Shown: in pieces, positions 62,728 to 64,000 of the stretch
Numbering within the stretch: position 1 is the stretch's first letter
Layout of the letters: each line of letters opens with the position of its first letter
DNA from: Hyphomicrobiaceae bacterium
GTDB taxonomy: Bacteria; Pseudomonadota; Alphaproteobacteria; Rhizobiales; Methyloligellaceae
Direction: 5' to 3'
Length of the DNA stretch: 64,000 bases
NCBI GenBank assembly: GCA_020637815.1
Contig: JACKJS010000001.1
Location: 372,001-436,000 of the forward strand
Made by a program: the position numbers and the translations under genes
Notes under the pieces: generated by a model
Told to the model about the DNA's origin: nothing
What the model saw: only the letters and a program-made list of their open reading frames with translations
Databases searched by the model: none

Positions 62728-62875
62728 GGCCTTCAGCGCAGAATACGGCATCCACGCCGGCCAAACTATCGGGGAATTCCTTCGTGAATATGCCGCTGTC
62801 ATCCAAATCCCCTTGCCCGAGTTTGACGCCATAGCTGCCGCGCACGCGGCTACGGTACAAGGGTTTTGCCAACAA

Positions 62876-62908
62876 TTGAACACGCCGGACACGGCCCGGC
62901 GTGTTCAA
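62876..62908. terminator. Perfect 13-bp inverted repeat downstream of ridA
   Basis: Arms 62876-62888 and 62896-62908 are perfect complements around a 7-base loop. It lies 27 bases after the ridA stop on the minus strand. Only a weak T content (ATTGTT) follows, so it may be an imperfect terminator or a stabilising 3' stem. Confidence 0.5.
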
Positions 62909-62935
62909 AGAAACGTGTGCCTTCCACCAGACGGT

Positions 62936-63319
62936 TCAAGAAAGTTTGGCGTAGGCCTCGATCTCCACCTTTTGCCAAGGGCGCAACATGGAGGTCACTT
63001 GAATGAGCGTGCTGGCGGGTCGCACTTTGTCGAACGTCTCGAGATGCGCCTTGGCGACGCCCTCGGCATCGTCGATGTCGCGTAAGTAGACGACCGTACG
63101 GACGACGTCGGTAATGGACGCGCCAGCTTCCTTCAGCGCCTTTTCGATCGTCTCCAAGACGGCTCTGGCCTGCGTATAGGCGTCGCTCGTTTCATGTTCC
63201 GGAGGCGCGCATGTGCCGGAGACGTGGACGTCGTCACCGAGACGGACGGCCCGGCAATAGCCGAAGACGGATTCATACGCACCGCCGGAGGAAACATTGA
63301 GACGTTTGGTCTTGCTCAT
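62936..63319 (-). CDS. ridA: RidA/YjgF family protein
   Basis: A 127-aa trimeric chorismate-mutase-like fold. Canonical RidA removes reactive enamines and imines made by PLP enzymes. The C-terminal region RPASTLIQV follows the VVYLRDIDD strand; the catalytic Arg of true RidA (normally in an RP/xARxxV context) is replaced by RPASTL, so this may be one of the Rid subgroups with a different substrate. ATG 63319 has GGAG about 10 bases upstream. An in-frame extension to 63529 overlaps the next gene and was rejected. Confidence 0.85.
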   Translation of the reverse strand: MSKTKRLNVSSGGAYESVFGYCRAVRLGDDVHVSGTCAPPEHETSDAYTQARAVLETIEKALKEAGASITDVVRTVVYLRDIDDAEGVAKAHLETFDKVRPASTLIQVTSMLRPWQKVEIEAYAKLS

Positions 63320-63371
63320 CCTTTTTTTGGTTCTCCACCAAGACTCGACTGGGGCCGCCCGCGGGTCTCCC

Positions 63372-63785
63372 CTACCGGGCGACGGTGACGCTGCAATGGG
63401 CGCGCACGACGAGATCGTGCGACACGGACCCGACGATGAGGCGGGTCCCGGCGCTCTTCTCGCCGGTGCCGACCACGAGATGGTCGACGCCGTGTTCTTC
63501 GGCGTAGTTGAGAACCGCGCGCCCGACATCGCGGCTCGCGACGCTCGCCTTCACGATATTCTTGGCACCTGCCTTCTTGGCCTTGGCCTCGGCTTCGGAA
63601 AGGGTCTCTTTGATGCGATTTTCCCCGAAGGTGTGCACCGGTGCCATTCTCGGTTCGAGCAGAACTTGGTCGACGACCAGCAGGATCAGTTCGGCGCCTT
63701 CCGCGCCGGCCATTTCCGCAGCCTCTGCCACGGCACGGTTGGACGGTTCCGAACCGTCGACCGCGCAAAGAATCCTCTTTGACAT
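63372..63785 (-). CDS. Universal stress protein (UspA family)
   Basis: A 137-aa single Usp domain. The N-terminal ILCAVDGSEPSNRA has the ATP-site Asp. The ATP-binding pattern G-x2-G-x9-G-S/T is met by the C-terminal VGTGEKSAGTRLIVGSVS region. Such proteins are induced in starvation or oxidative stress; the particular role is unknown. It is 52 bases upstream of ridA on the same strand. Confidence 0.9.
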   Translation of the reverse strand: MSKRILCAVDGSEPSNRAVAEAAEMAGAEGAELILLVVDQVLLEPRMAPVHTFGENRIKETLSEAEAKAKKAGAKNIVKASVASRDVGRAVLNYAEEHGVDHLVVGTGEKSAGTRLIVGSVSHDLVVRAHCSVTVAR

Positions 63786-63836
63786 GGATCTGTCTCCTTA
63801 TGAAAGACTGAGTTCCCAGACTACGTCAGCTCCAGG

Positions 63837-63874
63837 AAAAAGCCCACCCGCGCCGGCGAACCGGCGCAGGTGGG
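63837..63874 (-). terminator. Strong intrinsic terminator with a TTCG tetraloop
   Basis: On the minus strand a 14-bp GC-rich stem (one G-T pair) closed by a TTCG tetraloop is followed by C and five T. It lies directly after the stop of the partial gene at the right edge and ends that transcript before the universal stress gene. Confidence 0.9.
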
Positions 63875-63882
63875 ATCCGCTC

Positions 63883-64000
63883 CTAGGAGGGTGGGAGCTG
63901 GAAGTAGAAGTGCCCGAAAAGGACCACGCCCGCGCCGACGATCAATGCGAGGTACGGCAGGAAACCCGCCTTCCGTTCGCCGAGATCCTGGCTCTTTAGG
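63883..64000 (-). CDS. C-terminal end of an unidentified membrane protein (partial)
   Basis: About 39 codons are visible before a TAG at 63883-63885; the rest lies beyond the right edge. The piece reads as a polar stretch (KSQDLGERKAG) followed by one hydrophobic helix (LPYLALIVGAGVVLFGHF) and a short PPS end, so the protein ends in a membrane anchor. Too little remains to name a family. A strong terminator follows at once. Confidence 0.65.
   Translation of the reverse strand, partial: LKSQDLGERKAGFLPYLALIVGAGVVLFGHFYFQLPPS

Overview
The window is GC-rich, gene-dense chromosomal DNA from an alphaproteobacterium, most likely of the order Hyphomicrobiales (Rhizobiales). Several gene orders support this: trpG-trpD-trpC-moaC-moeA-lexA, the lipid A/Bam/isoprenoid run lpxI-lpxA-fabZ-lpxD-bamA-rseP-dxr-cdsA-uppS-frr-pyrH-tsf-rpsB, the lon-hupB-tRNA-nuoA-N block, and birA-rnj-mce-DUF1467-proS-lolC-lolD-dnaE. 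The alphaproteobacterial LexA operator (GAAC-N7-GAAC) in front of lexA agrees. A methylotroph-like Hyphomicrobiaceae relative is possible, but I cannot fix the genus. I see no insertion sequence, prophage, CRISPR array or sign of recent transfer.

Layout. 1-4714 (+): end of trpG, then trpD, trpC, moaC and moeA as one coupled run, then lexA with its own SOS-controlled promoter. 4698-6884 (-): comEC, convergent with and overlapping lexA. 6990-9896 (+): gltX and gltA. 9957-23271 (-): an essential envelope and translation block, transcribed from a good promoter before rpsB: rpsB-tsf-pyrH-frr (translation, UMP kinase), uppS-cdsA-dxr (undecaprenyl, phospholipid and isoprenoid precursors), rseP-bamA (envelope stress and outer-membrane assembly), and lpxD-fabZ-lpxA-lpxI (lipid A). 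lpxB is not in the window. 23469-30480 (-): proS, lolC, lolD, dnaE. 30481-31178: the only long gap, with a strong bidirectional terminator at its right end. 31179-34431 (-): birA, RNase J, methylmalonyl-CoA epimerase and a DUF1467 membrane protein.

34535-49456 (-): the complete 14-gene complex I operon nuoA-nuoN, with one extra gene, a hot-dog thioesterase of the FlK type, stitched between nuoC and nuoD by overlapping start and stop codons. Upstream on the same strand lie tRNA-Asp, tRNA-Val, hupB, lon, clpX, clpP, tig and tRNA-Leu, which form a protein-quality-control cluster. 57465-60586 (+): a sulfur amino acid cluster, cysK-sseA-metC. 60641-64000 (-): a CaCA-family cation exchanger, a secreted beta-propeller protein, a RidA-family protein, a universal stress protein, and the last codons of a membrane protein cut by the window edge.

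The content is overwhelmingly housekeeping and I found no wholly new multi-gene system. The points most worth checking are the FlK-like thioesterase inside the nuo operon, a dxr gene with no ATG, GTG or TTG start in frame, a 13-histidine tail on trigger factor, and the 700-base noncoding gap before the DUF1467 gene.
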